Part shown: piece by piece, positions 49,852 through 61,420 of the stretch
Layout of the letters: each line of letters begins with the position of its first letter
How positions within the stretch are numbered: the stretch's first letter is position 1
Origin: Pyrrhosoma nymphula
Taxonomy: Eukaryota > Arthropoda > Insecta > Odonata > Coenagrionidae
Length of the DNA: 64,000 nt
Assembly: GCA_963573305.1 (NCBI GenBank)
Contig: OY754337.1
Location: 49,055,164 to 49,119,163 of the forward strand
Direction of reading: 5' to 3'
The notes under the pieces: model-generated
The model's input: only the letters and a program-made list of their open reading frames with translations
Told to the model about the DNA's origin: nothing
Databases searched by the model: none
Made by a program: the position numbers and the translations under genes

Positions 49852-50028
49852 TTTTGTTAGGGTTTCTCCCGCGTTGATTCATGTTTATGGACAACCGTTT
49901 CGCTTGCATTCGAGGTAGAGTCGTGAGGTCCTGAATGAGATAGCTTCAGGATCTGATGACGCTAGCTGGAATGCAAGCGAAACGGTTGTCCATAGACATG
50001 AATCAACGCGGAAGAAACACGAACAAAA
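49852..50028. repeat. Inverted repeat, ~60-bp arms (array copy 1)
   Basis: The core arms 49871-49911 and 49969-50009 (41 bp, one mismatch) contain 'ggacaaccgtttcgcttgca' and its complement. Weaker pairing extends out to 49852 and 50028. The 57-bp loop includes CTGATGA (49953-49959), upstream of GAAAC (49979-49983). Confidence 0.93.
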
Positions 50029-50199
50029 GAAATTTATCAAATCATCGCGGAAGCCTCCGTACCCATTTGGGTGTATGTAAAAGAAAACCCTTGCATGCAG
50101 CTTAATATTTCGCAAGCTACCTAACGCCCACAACTGAGCCTCAATTCCTTTACTTCTCCTTCCATTCGCTTCGAACTCCCTAGTCATTTTTCCGGTCAT

Positions 50200-50595
50200 T
50201 TACTACCTCACTCCCTTCTGGCAATAGGACGGTATCGCCGAGAGCCATTTAAGTATGACAACATAGGGAAATAGAAAAAAATCTCCAGGACGTGTTTTCA
50301 GTTGTGTTCCCAAATTACCTCCTCACCACTGACGGGAATGGTACAGTAACACCCAAGGGCCGAGTAAATAAGCTAACGATGGACGAAAATTCACTGGAAA
50401 ATATTTTTAGTTATGATTCCGAATTTACCTCCTCTTCAATTAACGGCAATATTACCGTGACGTCGAAGAGCAGAGTAATTAAGGAAACAATGGACACAAA
50501 TTCTCCCGAGTGTATTTTCTGTCTTGTTGCCTAATTTCTCTCCTCACCACCTCGGGCAATAGGGAACACATTGACAAGCGTCACGTGGACATGAC
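50200..50595 (+). repeat. ~110-bp degenerate minisatellite (array copy 1)
   Basis: Units start at about 50200, 50315, 50425 and 50535 with 'tta(c)cctcctc' or 'tttctctcctc', then 'ggcaat/gggaat' 18 bp on. 110 is not a multiple of three, so the 80-codon frame across it is not evidence of a protein repeat. Confidence 0.75.
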
Positions 50596-53199
50596 ATCAA
50601 TTGGTGCCAATCCGCTCGATTACGCTCTGAGAACGCGACGTTGCGTTGAATCGAAATATCCCTTCTTCCTCTGACGAAGTCAAGGTAGCAGGGGGTATAA
50701 TCGAAACGCGTGCAGAGAGTCATCCTTTCGAGAAGACAACCGTATCCACCGGGAGAAGTGGGTAGTGAGTGTGGACAGGGTTTGAAGGAGATGGTTGCTA
50801 ATGTGAGCGGAAGAGTAAATTGTAGGGAGCGGGGATAGGGTCACAAATGGTTAAGAAGTTAAGGGAACAGGATTGCGGCCGGTCGACTACAAGGGCGAAA
50901 ATGAAGTAGGGTAAGAGGAATAGGGGAATAGGTGGGATAGGGGACAAATAATGAATTAAATTTTCAACTCTTCCCCAATACCCTCCTCGACCCTGCTGAC
51001 ATATATGGTGCACGCTGAATTAGATAAAAAATATCAAACTAAAAGGTTTTCAAAGCTCACACTATGTTATGCATTTTTTTATTGTCACATTGATTTCGAT
51101 GCTCATTTTTAATGGATACCAGAAGAAGGCACCCGTTGAATTTTAATGGATAGAAAAAATAAAATTGTCCCATAGAATTAAAATAATACGGCCAATGCTG
51201 CGTGTAAAATTTTGCATATGTTACGCAGCAGTCACAAAACCATGCATAGAGAGGTTGGGGAAAAGGACCCAAATAATTTGTCGCTGTATTTTGGTGACAT
51301 CGGTTATTTAACCTAAGCCATGAGACTCTCGGGCATAAGATAAAATTTTAAAGGGCACATTCTGCGGGCACACAATAAATGTGCACACTTTAAAGGGTAA
51401 ACAATAAATGAAAAATTCTAATTGCTTTCTCTCATTACCATGATGCTTCGCGTTTGGTTGCTTTTTCACAACGTTTCGCCTCTCTTCCTGATGGTCTCGT
51501 CAGGGAAAGTATTTTCACTGAAATTCCGACCGATATATATGTACACATATAGTAGCTGGTTTTTAAGGTCATTGCCAACGGCTGCTGCATTTTGAATTTG
51601 AAAATAAGCGCCGTGATTGGCTGAATTTATCACTTTCTTCCACGTCACCGTAAGGGTGCAATCATCTTCCCGGTTGAAGTTATCAGGGTAAAACCAAAAA
51701 TAGCAAATCAAGCGAACGCGACGGATTCCGGGAAAAATAGAAAGAAAATTAATTAAAATTGCGGAAGATTGAAGCATAAAAATGTTTATTGGTGAAATAT
51801 TGAAATATTTGAAGATTTTGAGGCCAAAATCTCAAAATGTACCAAAAACAAAGAAAAATTATAATGCAAGAATGAAATTCGTAATTACTTCAGTCATCCG
51901 ATGCCAAATATTCCAACTTACTATATCACCAATGACAGTAGTTTAAAAAAGCAAAAGAGAAACCTCTGCATCGAGTTCTAATGGAAGTACAAGTTGGCTT
52001 CATAAGGATCCACAAATGGGGATCATGTGACCCTTGGGGTTCCCTAGGGCCTATGGATCATATGTGAAAATATTGCTCGTATTGCGAGCCTAAAGAATAT
52101 TACTTCCCGGTTGGCTACTGAACGTTTCGCCGACTCACATGGCTGGTTCCATTTGCAGAAGTTCGTGTGAGCCTTAAGTGCGTTCTGATTTTTTCGAACA
52201 ATGCTAACTTTGAAGACTCAAATGGAAGTTTCTGCAAGTTGGTGGCGGAAGAGATTATGGCGTATATTATAAGGAGAAGAACCGTTTCAGAAGATGTTAG
52301 CAAATAAGCGGAAATTCATGCATGCTTTCTCCTCACCCTAACTCACCTTCTATCCGGCGATCGTAAAACTTCTTGTGAATGAATAAGGGTGAGTTCTAAC
52401 AGGAGGTCCTTGATTCAGGGAGGAAGGAAAGGGAGTTTTTTTTCGGTTGCTGGATCACTTAGGATGAATACAAAGGATACACTGGGAGAATGGTGAGGAT
52501 GAAGTTGGGAAAACGTAGATAGGGAGCACCAGAGACGAAGTTGCGAGATTTAGGGAGCATTCCATTCAAGGACTTGGATAACAACCCAGATCAGAACACA
52601 CCAACGAACTAGAGGGAGAAGAAATGTAACGATTTTTTTCGCAAACGAAATGTTCAGTAACTTTTCGATTGGTAGCATTCTTTAGGTTTACAATAGTCAC
52701 GGTCGGGTGCCACGTATACAGTTATTGTACTCGTTCTAAATGCATATTTAATGTCATTCATGCTTGACGCTCTTTCTTTTCAATATTCCCATATATTATC
52801 TCTATTCTGCCACTTCATAGAATTTCATCAACTTCTCATCAACCATAAAAGCCGTTTTACATGGTACATTTTTTTGTACAATCTATAAAGCGAACGCTTT
52901 TTCAGGAAATTGACCGTGTAAAGCGGCAACCTTTTCGAACGCCTTTGCGAATGTATGAATGACTGAACGGAAAATAGAACATGTTCTAATTCCATTCAGA
53001 CAATCATACAATTTTGATCCGGTTTTATTCAACAGATAGCGCAGATATGGCAAAAACTATGGTGCCTGTGTTCGATTGAAAATAAAATCGGATTAACACT
53101 TTCCCGTCGAAAAAATGGGTAACTATTATCCTGTGTATATAATCTTTTGCGATTAAAGCAGGAGGGATTGAATTCGGAATGTGTGGACCAAGAAAAAAT

Positions 53200-53457
53200 G
53201 TGAAATAGGTGATGATGTTAAGGAAAATTTATGAATGGAGCATGTTTCCTTGTTATGGCCATGTCCGGAGAATGGATGAGATTCATATGGCTACACAGAT
53301 ATGTGAAAGAGGAGTGACTGGTGTGAAAATAAGGGGTAGACTTAGGATGTCATGGGTGAATGTGGTGGAAAAGACGATTAAGAGGAGGAGTATTATTATA
53401 GCCTTAACAGCAGGAGAGCATGTCACATATCGCACGCAAGTACCCATACTTGCATGA
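53200..53457 (+). pseudogene. LINE-type RT C-terminal fragment (array copy 2)
   Basis: Longest open version, 82 codons from 53209: 'MLRKIYEWSMFPCYGHVRRM', 'RGRLRMSWVNVVEKTIKRR', then unrelated residues. Same fragment as copy 1. Confidence 0.6.
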
Positions 53458-53623
53458 ATATAATAGAAGCGAAATAGGTGTGTAAGTTTAATTCTTAAAA
53501 GATAGCCAGTTTCCTCACCCTAACAGCAATAACTATGTTCTTTGCCTTTACTTACTCCGAAAGAGAATGGTGTGATGGATTTATGCATGCATAGATGCAT
53601 GTGCTGGAAGAGATTCTTTATGA

Positions 53624-53708
53624 GGATGGCTATTGAGAGGCTAAAAACATCGGATGGCTATTAAGAGGTTAAATACATCGGATGGCTATTAAGAGGCTAA
53701 AAACATCG
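53624..53708 (+). repeat. 28-bp minisatellite x3 (array copy 2)
   Basis: Same three-unit repeat, with private substitutions ('aaatacatc' in unit 2). Confidence 0.95.
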
Positions 53709-55410
53709 GGGCGTGTGCGAATGAATCAAAAGAGTTTTTGCCTCGTCTACACTACAGGTGTACTTAAGTAGGGTGTACTTAGGTGCAGCATTTAAATGCA
53801 GGCTACGAGTGTCTGTACACAGACCATATATCTACCTCAGCTCTACCTAGTGTTAATGGAAATAAATTAGAATCGCGAAAAAATGATGTGCCCGAGAAGT
53901 AACTTAAGACATTTATAGACTCGTATAACCCCATAAACAAATGTAAAAGAAGAATAACACTTGCACAATTACTTTAATCCTCATATAAATGATTTAAACA
54001 CACTTATGATGTGCATGATTATCATAACTCCTCGACCTATCGATGACGAGACTTCGACCACCTCCACGGTACGCTATCGATATCATCCAAGGCCACTTAA
54101 ATAGGGATCCCCGGGTCCTCTTAAGTGGACACGCTACGTAAGTTGTGAAAGGGCGTCTACACAGTGCACTTAACTGGAAACTGAACTTAAAAGTAAGCTT
54201 AAGTGGTCATCGCAGACGCGGCATGTGCAATGATAGGGCATTATGGAGCAATGTATTGAAAACAGAGCAAGATCCAGTTTTACATAAAAATTAACTATTT
54301 GCACATTGCCTTCCCCGTGAGGGAACAGCATGTGGGGTAGTACGTATGTATGCTATTCTACCATTGTAATTTGTATGGTTTAGCTGAATAATGCAGCAGT
54401 ACATATTTAACTTAATGCTGCAAATTATTTACTTTTCTTTTTAGAAAACTGAAGGGTGTAAAACAAATGCATTTATTTTAGTTTAATTACGTGTGGAACT
54501 CACCCTTTCTCTTCTATAAGAAAACAAAAATCTCTTCATGATCAAAATCAGCCATTTTTGGACTTTACTTTCTCCTTTGGAAAAGCTATGAAAAATATGT
54601 TTACCACAGAAATTAATCTATGAAAACTTATACAATATAGCTAAAACTTGAAGTTTACATTCTACTCATAAGAGAAATATGGTAGCTTGGCTCTAAGAAT
54701 TGGACATTGTTGGACTTCATTGTCTCCGATGAGAGTTGGGGATAAAAAATATTTACTTCGCAGAATATAAGGATATTCACAAGTAAAACATACAGTGGAA
54801 ACCTTAAGTCTGAAATTCTATTCACAAGTTGTAAAGCAGCGTAAAATTGGATTTAATTTATATCCAACACTTCCATTTTTTATTGTTACTTTAACAATCT
54901 CGTTCTCTTGGGAACAATCAATCATTTTATTTCAAACCGAATAACTTTAATACAATATTAATTAATTCCATTAATCTTCCTTTTTGACGTCAATTATGAA
55001 ATGTAGTTATCAAACCAAATATTTTTTGCAACTCTCCACTACATTATCCTTTCCAAAATCCCCCTAAATACCTCCACAGTTGTTCTTTTTATCGTCTCAC
55101 GTAATTTTAATTACGAAATCTCTAGGAAAAAAATAAAAATAATTTGAAAAGATTGATACTAAGGGGGTAGGAAAATATTGTAGACTATAGAGCAGTTTAA
55201 CAAAATCACATGATTTACCTGTGGATGTAAAAATAATGGCTAAGAATACGACAGGCTAAACTCCTAACTTCTAGGCTCATCTGTTTGATCCCACTTTCTA
55301 TCTCCTGCAGCAAGAGTGGCCCCAAAAATTACTACAGTGCAGGCGGATACATGCGAGACAGTAAACATACGTCGACTCACAAGCACCGTATGTATGGGTG
55401 TATGAATTTA

Positions 55411-55587
55411 TTTTGTTAGGGTTTCTCCCGCGTTGATTCATGTTAAAGGACAGCCGTTTCGCTTGCATTCCAGGTAGAGTCGTGAGGTCCTCAATGAGCT
55501 AGCTTAAGGATCTGATGACGCTAGCTGGAATGCAAGCGAAACGGTTGTCCATAGACATGAATCAACACGGGAGAAACCCGAACAATA
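55411..55587. repeat. Inverted repeat, ~60-bp arms (array copy 2)
   Basis: Same structure with more mismatches in the inner left arm. The outer arm is improved ('gggtttctccc' against 'gggagaaaccc'). Confidence 0.9.
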
Positions 55588-55757
55588 GAAATTTATCAAA
55601 TCATCGCGGAAGCCTCCGTACCCATTTGGGTGTATGTAAAAGAAAACCCTTGCAGGCAGCTTAATATTTCGCAAGCTACCTAACACCCACAACTGAGCCT
55701 CAATTCCTTTACTTCTCCTTCCCTTCGCTTCGAACTCCCGATTCATTTTTCCAGTCA

Positions 55758-56155
55758 TTTACTTCCTTACTCCCTTCTGGCAATAGGACGGTATCGCCGA
55801 GAGCCATTTAAGTTTGACAACATAGGGAAATAGAAAAAAATCTCCAGCACGTGTTTTCAGTTGTGTTCCCAAATTACCTCCTCACCACTGACGGGAATGG
55901 TACAGTAACACCCAAGGGCCGAGTAAATAAGCTAACGATGGACGAAAATTCACTGGAACATATTTTTAGTCATGATTCCGAATTTACCTCCTCTTCAATT
56001 AACGGCAATATTACCGTGACGCCGAAGAGCCGAGTAATTAAGGAAACAATGGACACAAATTCTCCCGAGTGTATTTTCTGTCTTGTTGCCTAATTTCTCT
56101 CCTCACCATCTCGGGCAATTGGGACCACATTGACAAGCGTCACGTGGACATGACA
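55758..56155 (+). repeat. ~110-bp degenerate minisatellite (array copy 2)
   Basis: Counterpart of 50200-50595. Confidence 0.75.
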
Positions 56156-58704
56156 TCAATGGGTGCCAATCCACTCGATTACGCTCTGAGAACGCGACGT
56201 TGCGTTGAATCGAAATATCCCTTCTTCCTCTGACGCAGTCAAGGTAGCAAGGGGTATAATCGAAACGCGTGCAGAGAGTCATCCATTCGAGAAGACAACC
56301 GTATCCACCGGGAGAAGTGGGTGGTGAGTGTGGACAGGGTTTGAAGGAGATGGCTGCTAATGTGAGCGGAAGAGTAAATTGTAGGGAGCGGGGATAGGGT
56401 CACAAATGGTTAAGAAGTTAAGGGAACAGGATTGCGGCTGGTCGACTACAAGGGCGAAAATGAAGAAGGCTTAGAGGAATAGGGGAATAGGTGGGATAGG
56501 GGACAAATAATGAACTAAATGTTCACCTCTTCCCCAATACTCTCCTCGACCCTTCTGACATATATGGTGCACGCTGAATTAAATAAAAAATATCAAACTA
56601 AAAGGTTTTCATAGCTCACACTATGTTATGCATTTTTTTATTGTCACATTGATTTCGATGCTCATTTTTATTGGATACCAGAAGAAGGCACCCGTTGAAT
56701 TTTAATGGATAGAAAAAATAAAATTGTCCCATAGAATTAAAATAATACGGCCAATGTTGCGTGTAAAATTCTGCATATGTTACGCAGCAGTCACAAAACC
56801 ATGCATAGAGAGGTTGGGGAAAAAGTACCCAAATAATTTGTCGCTGTAATTTAGTTACATCGGTTATTTAACTTAAGCCATGAGATTCTCGGGCATAAGA
56901 TAAAATTTTAAAGGGCACATTCTGCGGGCACACAAAAAATTTGCACACTTTAAAGGGTAAACAATAAATGAAAAATTCTAATTGCTTTCTCTCATTACCG
57001 GGATGCTTCGCGTTTGGTTGCTTTTTCATAACGTTTCGCCTCTCTTCCTGATGGTCTCGTCAGGGAAAGTATTTTCACTGAAATTCCGACCGATATATAT
57101 GTACACATATAGTAGCTGGTTGCTAAGGTCATTGCCAACGGCTGCTGCATTTTGAATTTGAAAATAAGCGCCGTGATTGGCTGAAGTTATCACTTTCTTC
57201 CACGTCACCGTAAGGGTGCAATCATCTTCCCGGTTGAAATTATCAGGGTAAAACCAAAAATAGCAAATCAAGCGAACGCGACGGATTCCGGGAAAAATAG
57301 AAAGAAAATTAATTAAAATTGCGGAAGATTGAAGCATAAAAATGTTTATTGGTGAAATAGTGGAATATTTGACGATTTTGTGGCCAAAATCTCAAAATGT
57401 ACCAAAAACAAAGAAAAATTATAATGCAAGAATTAAATTCATAATTACTTCAGTCATCCGATGCCAAATATTCCAACTTACTATATCACCAATGAAAGTA
57501 GTTTAAAAAAGCAAAAGAGAAACCTCTGCATCGAGTTCTAATGGAAGTAAAAGTTGGTTCCATAAGGATCCACAAATGGGGATCATGTGACCCTTGGGGT
57601 TCCCTAGGGCCTATGGATCATATGTGGTAATATTGCTCGTATTGCGATTCTAAAGAATATTACTTCCCGGTTGGCTACTGAACGTTTCGCCGACTCACAT
57701 GGCTGGTTTAACTTTGACGACTCAAATGGAAGTTTCTGCAAGTTGGTGGCGGAAGAGATTATGGCGTATATTATAAGGAGAAGAACCGTTTCAGAAGATG
57801 TTAGCAAATAAGCGGAAATTCATGCATGCTTTTCTCCTCACCCTAACTCACCTTCTATCCGGCGATCGTAAAACTTCTTGTGAATGAGTAAGGGTGAGTT
57901 CTAACAGGAGGTCCTTGATTCAGAGAGGAAGGAAAGGGAGTTTTTTTTCGGTTGCTGGATCACTTAGGATGAATACAAAGTATACACTGGGAGAATGGTG
58001 AGGATGAAGTTGGGAGAACGTAGATAGGGAGCACCAGAGACGAAGTTGCGAGATTTAGGGAGCATTCCATTCAAGGACTTGGATAACAACCCAGATCAGA
58101 ACACACCAACGAACTAGAAGGAGAAGAAATGTAACGATTTTTTTCGCTAACGAAATGTTCAGTAATTTCTCGATTGGTAGCACTTTTAAGGTTTACAATA
58201 ATCACGGCCGGGTGCCACGTATACAGTTATTGTATTCGTTCAAAATGCATATTTAATGTCATTCATGCTTGACGCTCTTTCTTTTCAATATTCCCATATT
58301 TAATCTCTATTCTGCCACTTCATAGAATTTCGTCAACTTCTCATCCACCATAATAGCCGTTTTACATGGTACATTTTGTTGTACAATCTATAGTGCGAAC
58401 GCTTTTTCAGGAAATTGACCGTGTAAAGCTGCAACCTTTTCGAACGCCTTTGCGAATGTCCGAATGACTGAACGGAAAATAGAACATGTTTTAATTCCAT
58501 TCAGACAAACATAAAATTTCGATCCGGTTTTATTCAACAGATAGCGCAGATATGGCAAATACTATGGTGCCTGTGTTAGATTGAAAATAAAAACGGATTA
58601 ACACTTTCCCGTCGAAAAAATGGGTAACTATTATCCTGTGTATATAATCTTTTGCGATCAAAGCAGGAGGGATTGAATTCGGAATGTGTGGACCAAGAAA
58701 AAAT

Positions 58705-58932
58705 GTGGAATAGGTGATGATGTTAAGGAAAATTTATGAATGGAGCGTGTTTCCTTGTTATGGCCATGTCCGGAGAATGGATAAGATTCATATGGCTACA
58801 CAGATATGTGAAAGAGGAGTGAATGGTGTGAAAATAAGGGGTAGACTTAGGATGTCATGGGTGAATGTGGTGGAAAAGACGCTTAAGAGGAGGATGGCTA
58901 TTATGAGGCTAAAAACATCGGATGGCTATTAA
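58705..58932 (+). pseudogene. LINE-type RT C-terminal fragment (array copy 3)
   Basis: Same fragment. The copy-3 deletion fuses 'VVEKTLKRR' to codons from the 28-bp minisatellite ('MAIMRLKTSDGY'). Confidence 0.6.
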
Positions 58933-58976
58933 GAGGTTAAAAACATCGGATGGCTAATTAGAGGCTAAAAACATCG
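58892..58976 (+). repeat. 28-bp minisatellite x3 (array copy 3)
   Basis: Same repeat. Its left edge is the deletion breakpoint of copy 3. Confidence 0.93.
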
Positions 58977-60676
58977 GGGCGTGTTCGACTGAATCAAAAG
59001 AGTTTTTGCCTCGTCTACACTACAGGTGTACTTAAGTAAGGTGTACTTGGGTGCAGCATTTAAATGCCGGCTACGAGTGTCTATACACAGACAATATATC
59101 TACCTCAGCTCTACCTAGTGTTAATGGAAATAAATTAGAATCGCGAAAAAATCATGTGCCCGAGAAGTAACTTAAGACATTTCTAGACTCGTATAACCCC
59201 ATAAACAAATGTAAAAGAAGAATAACACTTGCACAATTACTTTAATCCTCATATAAATGATTTAAACACACTTATGATGTGCATGATTATCACTACTCCT
59301 CGACCTATCGATGACGAGACTTCGACCACCTCCACGGTACACTATCGATATCATCCAAGGCCACTTAAATAGGGGTCCCCGGGTCCACTTAAGTGGACAC
59401 GCTACGTAAGTTGTGAGAGGGCGTCTACACAGTGCACTTAACTGAAAACTGAACTTAAGAGTAAGCTTAAGTGGTCATCGCAGACGCGGCATGTACATTG
59501 ATAGGGCATTATGGAGCAATGTATTGAAAACAGAGCCAATTCCAGTTTTACATAAAAATTAACTATTTGCACATTGCCTTCCCCGTGAGGGAACAGCATG
59601 TGGGGTAGTACGTATGTATGCTATTCTACCATTGTAATTTGTATGGTTTAGCTGAATAATGCAGCAGAACATATTTAACTTAGTGCTGCAAATTATTTAC
59701 TTTTCTTTTTTGAAAACTGAAGGGTGTAAAACAAATGCATTTATTTTAGTTTAATTACGTGTGGAACTCACCCTCCCTCTTCTATAAGAAAACAAAAATC
59801 TCTTCATGATCAAAATCAGCCATTTTTGGACTTTACTTTCTCCGTTGGAAGAGCTATGAAAAATATGTTTCCCACAGAAATTAATCTATGAAAACTTATA
59901 CAATATAGCTAAAACTTGAAGTTTACATTCTACACATAAGAGAAATATGTTAGCTTGGCACAAAGAATTGGAACTTGTTGGACTTCATTGTCTCCGATGA
60001 GAGTTAGGGATAAAAAATATTTACTTCGCAGAATATAAGGATATTCACAAGTAAAACATACAGTGGAAACTTTAAGTCTGAAATTCTATTCACAAGTTGT
60101 AAATCAGCGTAAAATTGGATTTAATTTATATCCAACACTTCCATTTTTTATTGTTAATTTAACAATATGGTTCTCTGGTTCTCTCAATCATTTTATTTCA
60201 AACCGAATAACTTTAATACAAAATTAATTAATTCCATTAATCTTCCTTTTTGACGTCAATTATGGTATGTAGTTATCAAACCAAATATTTTTTTCAACTC
60301 TCCACAACATTATCCTTTCCAAAATCCCACTAAATACCTCCACAGTTGTTCTTTTCATCGTCTCACGTAATTTTAATTACGAAATATCAAGGAAAAAAAT
60401 AAAAAGATATTGAAAAAATTGATCCTAAGTAAGTAGGAAAATATTGTAGACTATCGAGCAGTTTAACACAATCACAAGATTCACCTGTGGATGTAAAAAT
60501 AATGGCTAAGAATACGACAGGCTAAACTCCTAACTTCTAGGCTCATGTGTTTGATCCCACTTTCTATCTCCTGCAGCAAGAGTGGCCCCAAAAATTACAA
60601 CAGTGCAGGCGGATACATGCGAGCCAGTAAACATACGGTGACTCACAAGCACCGTATGTATGGCTGTATGAATTTA

Positions 60677-60854
60677 TTTTGTTAGGGTTTCTCCCGCTTT
60701 GATTCATGTTTAAGGACAACCGTTTCGCTTGCATTCGAGGTAGAGTCGTGAGGACCTGAATGAGATAGCTTCAGGATCTGATGACGCTAGCTGGAATGCA
60801 AGCGAAACGGTTGTCCATTGACATGAATCAACGCGGAAGAAACACGAACAAAAG
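60677..60854. repeat. Inverted repeat, ~60-bp arms (array copy 3)
   Basis: Same structure. By substitutions it resembles copy 1 more than copy 2. Confidence 0.9.
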
Positions 60855-61025
60855 AAATTTATCAAATCATCGCGGAAGACTCCGTACACATTTGGGTGTA
60901 TGTAAAAGAAAACCCTTGCAGGCAGCTTAATATTTCGCAAGCTACCTAACGCGCACAACTGAGCCTCTATTCCTTTACTTCTATTTCCCTTCGCTTCGAA
61001 CTCCCGAGTCATTTTTCCGGTCATT

Positions 61026-61420
61026 TACTACCTCACTCCCTTCTGGCAATAGGAGGGTATCGCTGAGAGCCATTTAAGTATGACAACATAGGGAAATAGA
61101 AAAAAATCACCAGGAAGTGTTTTCAGTTGTGTTCCCAAATTACCTCCTCACCACTGACGGGAATGGTAGAGTAACACCCAAGTGCCGAGTAAATAAGCTA
61201 ACGATGGACGAAAATTTACTGGAACATATTTTTAGTCATGATTCCGAATTTACCTCCTCTTCAATTAACGGCAGTATTACCGTGACGTCGAAGAGCCGAG
61301 TAATTAAGGAAACAATGGACACAAATTCTCCCGAGTGTATTTTCTGTCTTGTTGCCTAATTTCTCTCCTCACCATCTCGGGCAATTGGGACCACATTGAA
61401 GAGCGTCACGTGGGCATGAC
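61026..61420 (+). repeat. ~110-bp degenerate minisatellite (array copy 3)
   Basis: Counterpart of 50200-50595. Confidence 0.75.

Larger units (their letters stand above)
47828..53148 (+). repeat. 5.5-kb tandem array, copy 1 (5321 bp)
   Basis: First of three head-to-tail copies. Each starts 'gcgat.aaagcaggaggg' and ends 'gtgtatataatcttt'. Order within a copy: LINE RT C-terminal fragment, 28-bp minisatellite, 'acttaag'-rich palindromic segment, AT-rich segment, inverted repeat, ~110-bp minisatellite, and a ~3-kb tail with several GAAACG motifs. Copy 1 alone lacks ~236 bp present in copies 2 and 3 (equivalent to about 54603-54838), joined at about 49279. Confidence 0.97.
53149..58653 (+). repeat. 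5.5-kb tandem array, copy 2 (5505 bp)
   Basis: Longest copy. It alone lacks ~57 bp found in copies 1 and 3, at about 57707 (equivalent to about 52147-52203). Otherwise collinear with copy 1 with scattered substitutions. Confidence 0.97.

Noticed and set aside
49885..50199. 104-codon minus frame in array copies 1 and 3, and a related one in copy 2
   Set aside because: It runs through the inverted repeat and is shortened in copy 2; no domain.
51466..51777. 103-codon minus frame conserved in all three array copies (also 57026-57337 and 62281-62592)
   Set aside because: The whole unit is conserved by recent duplication, so a preserved frame is expected. No domain seen and no excess of synonymous change.
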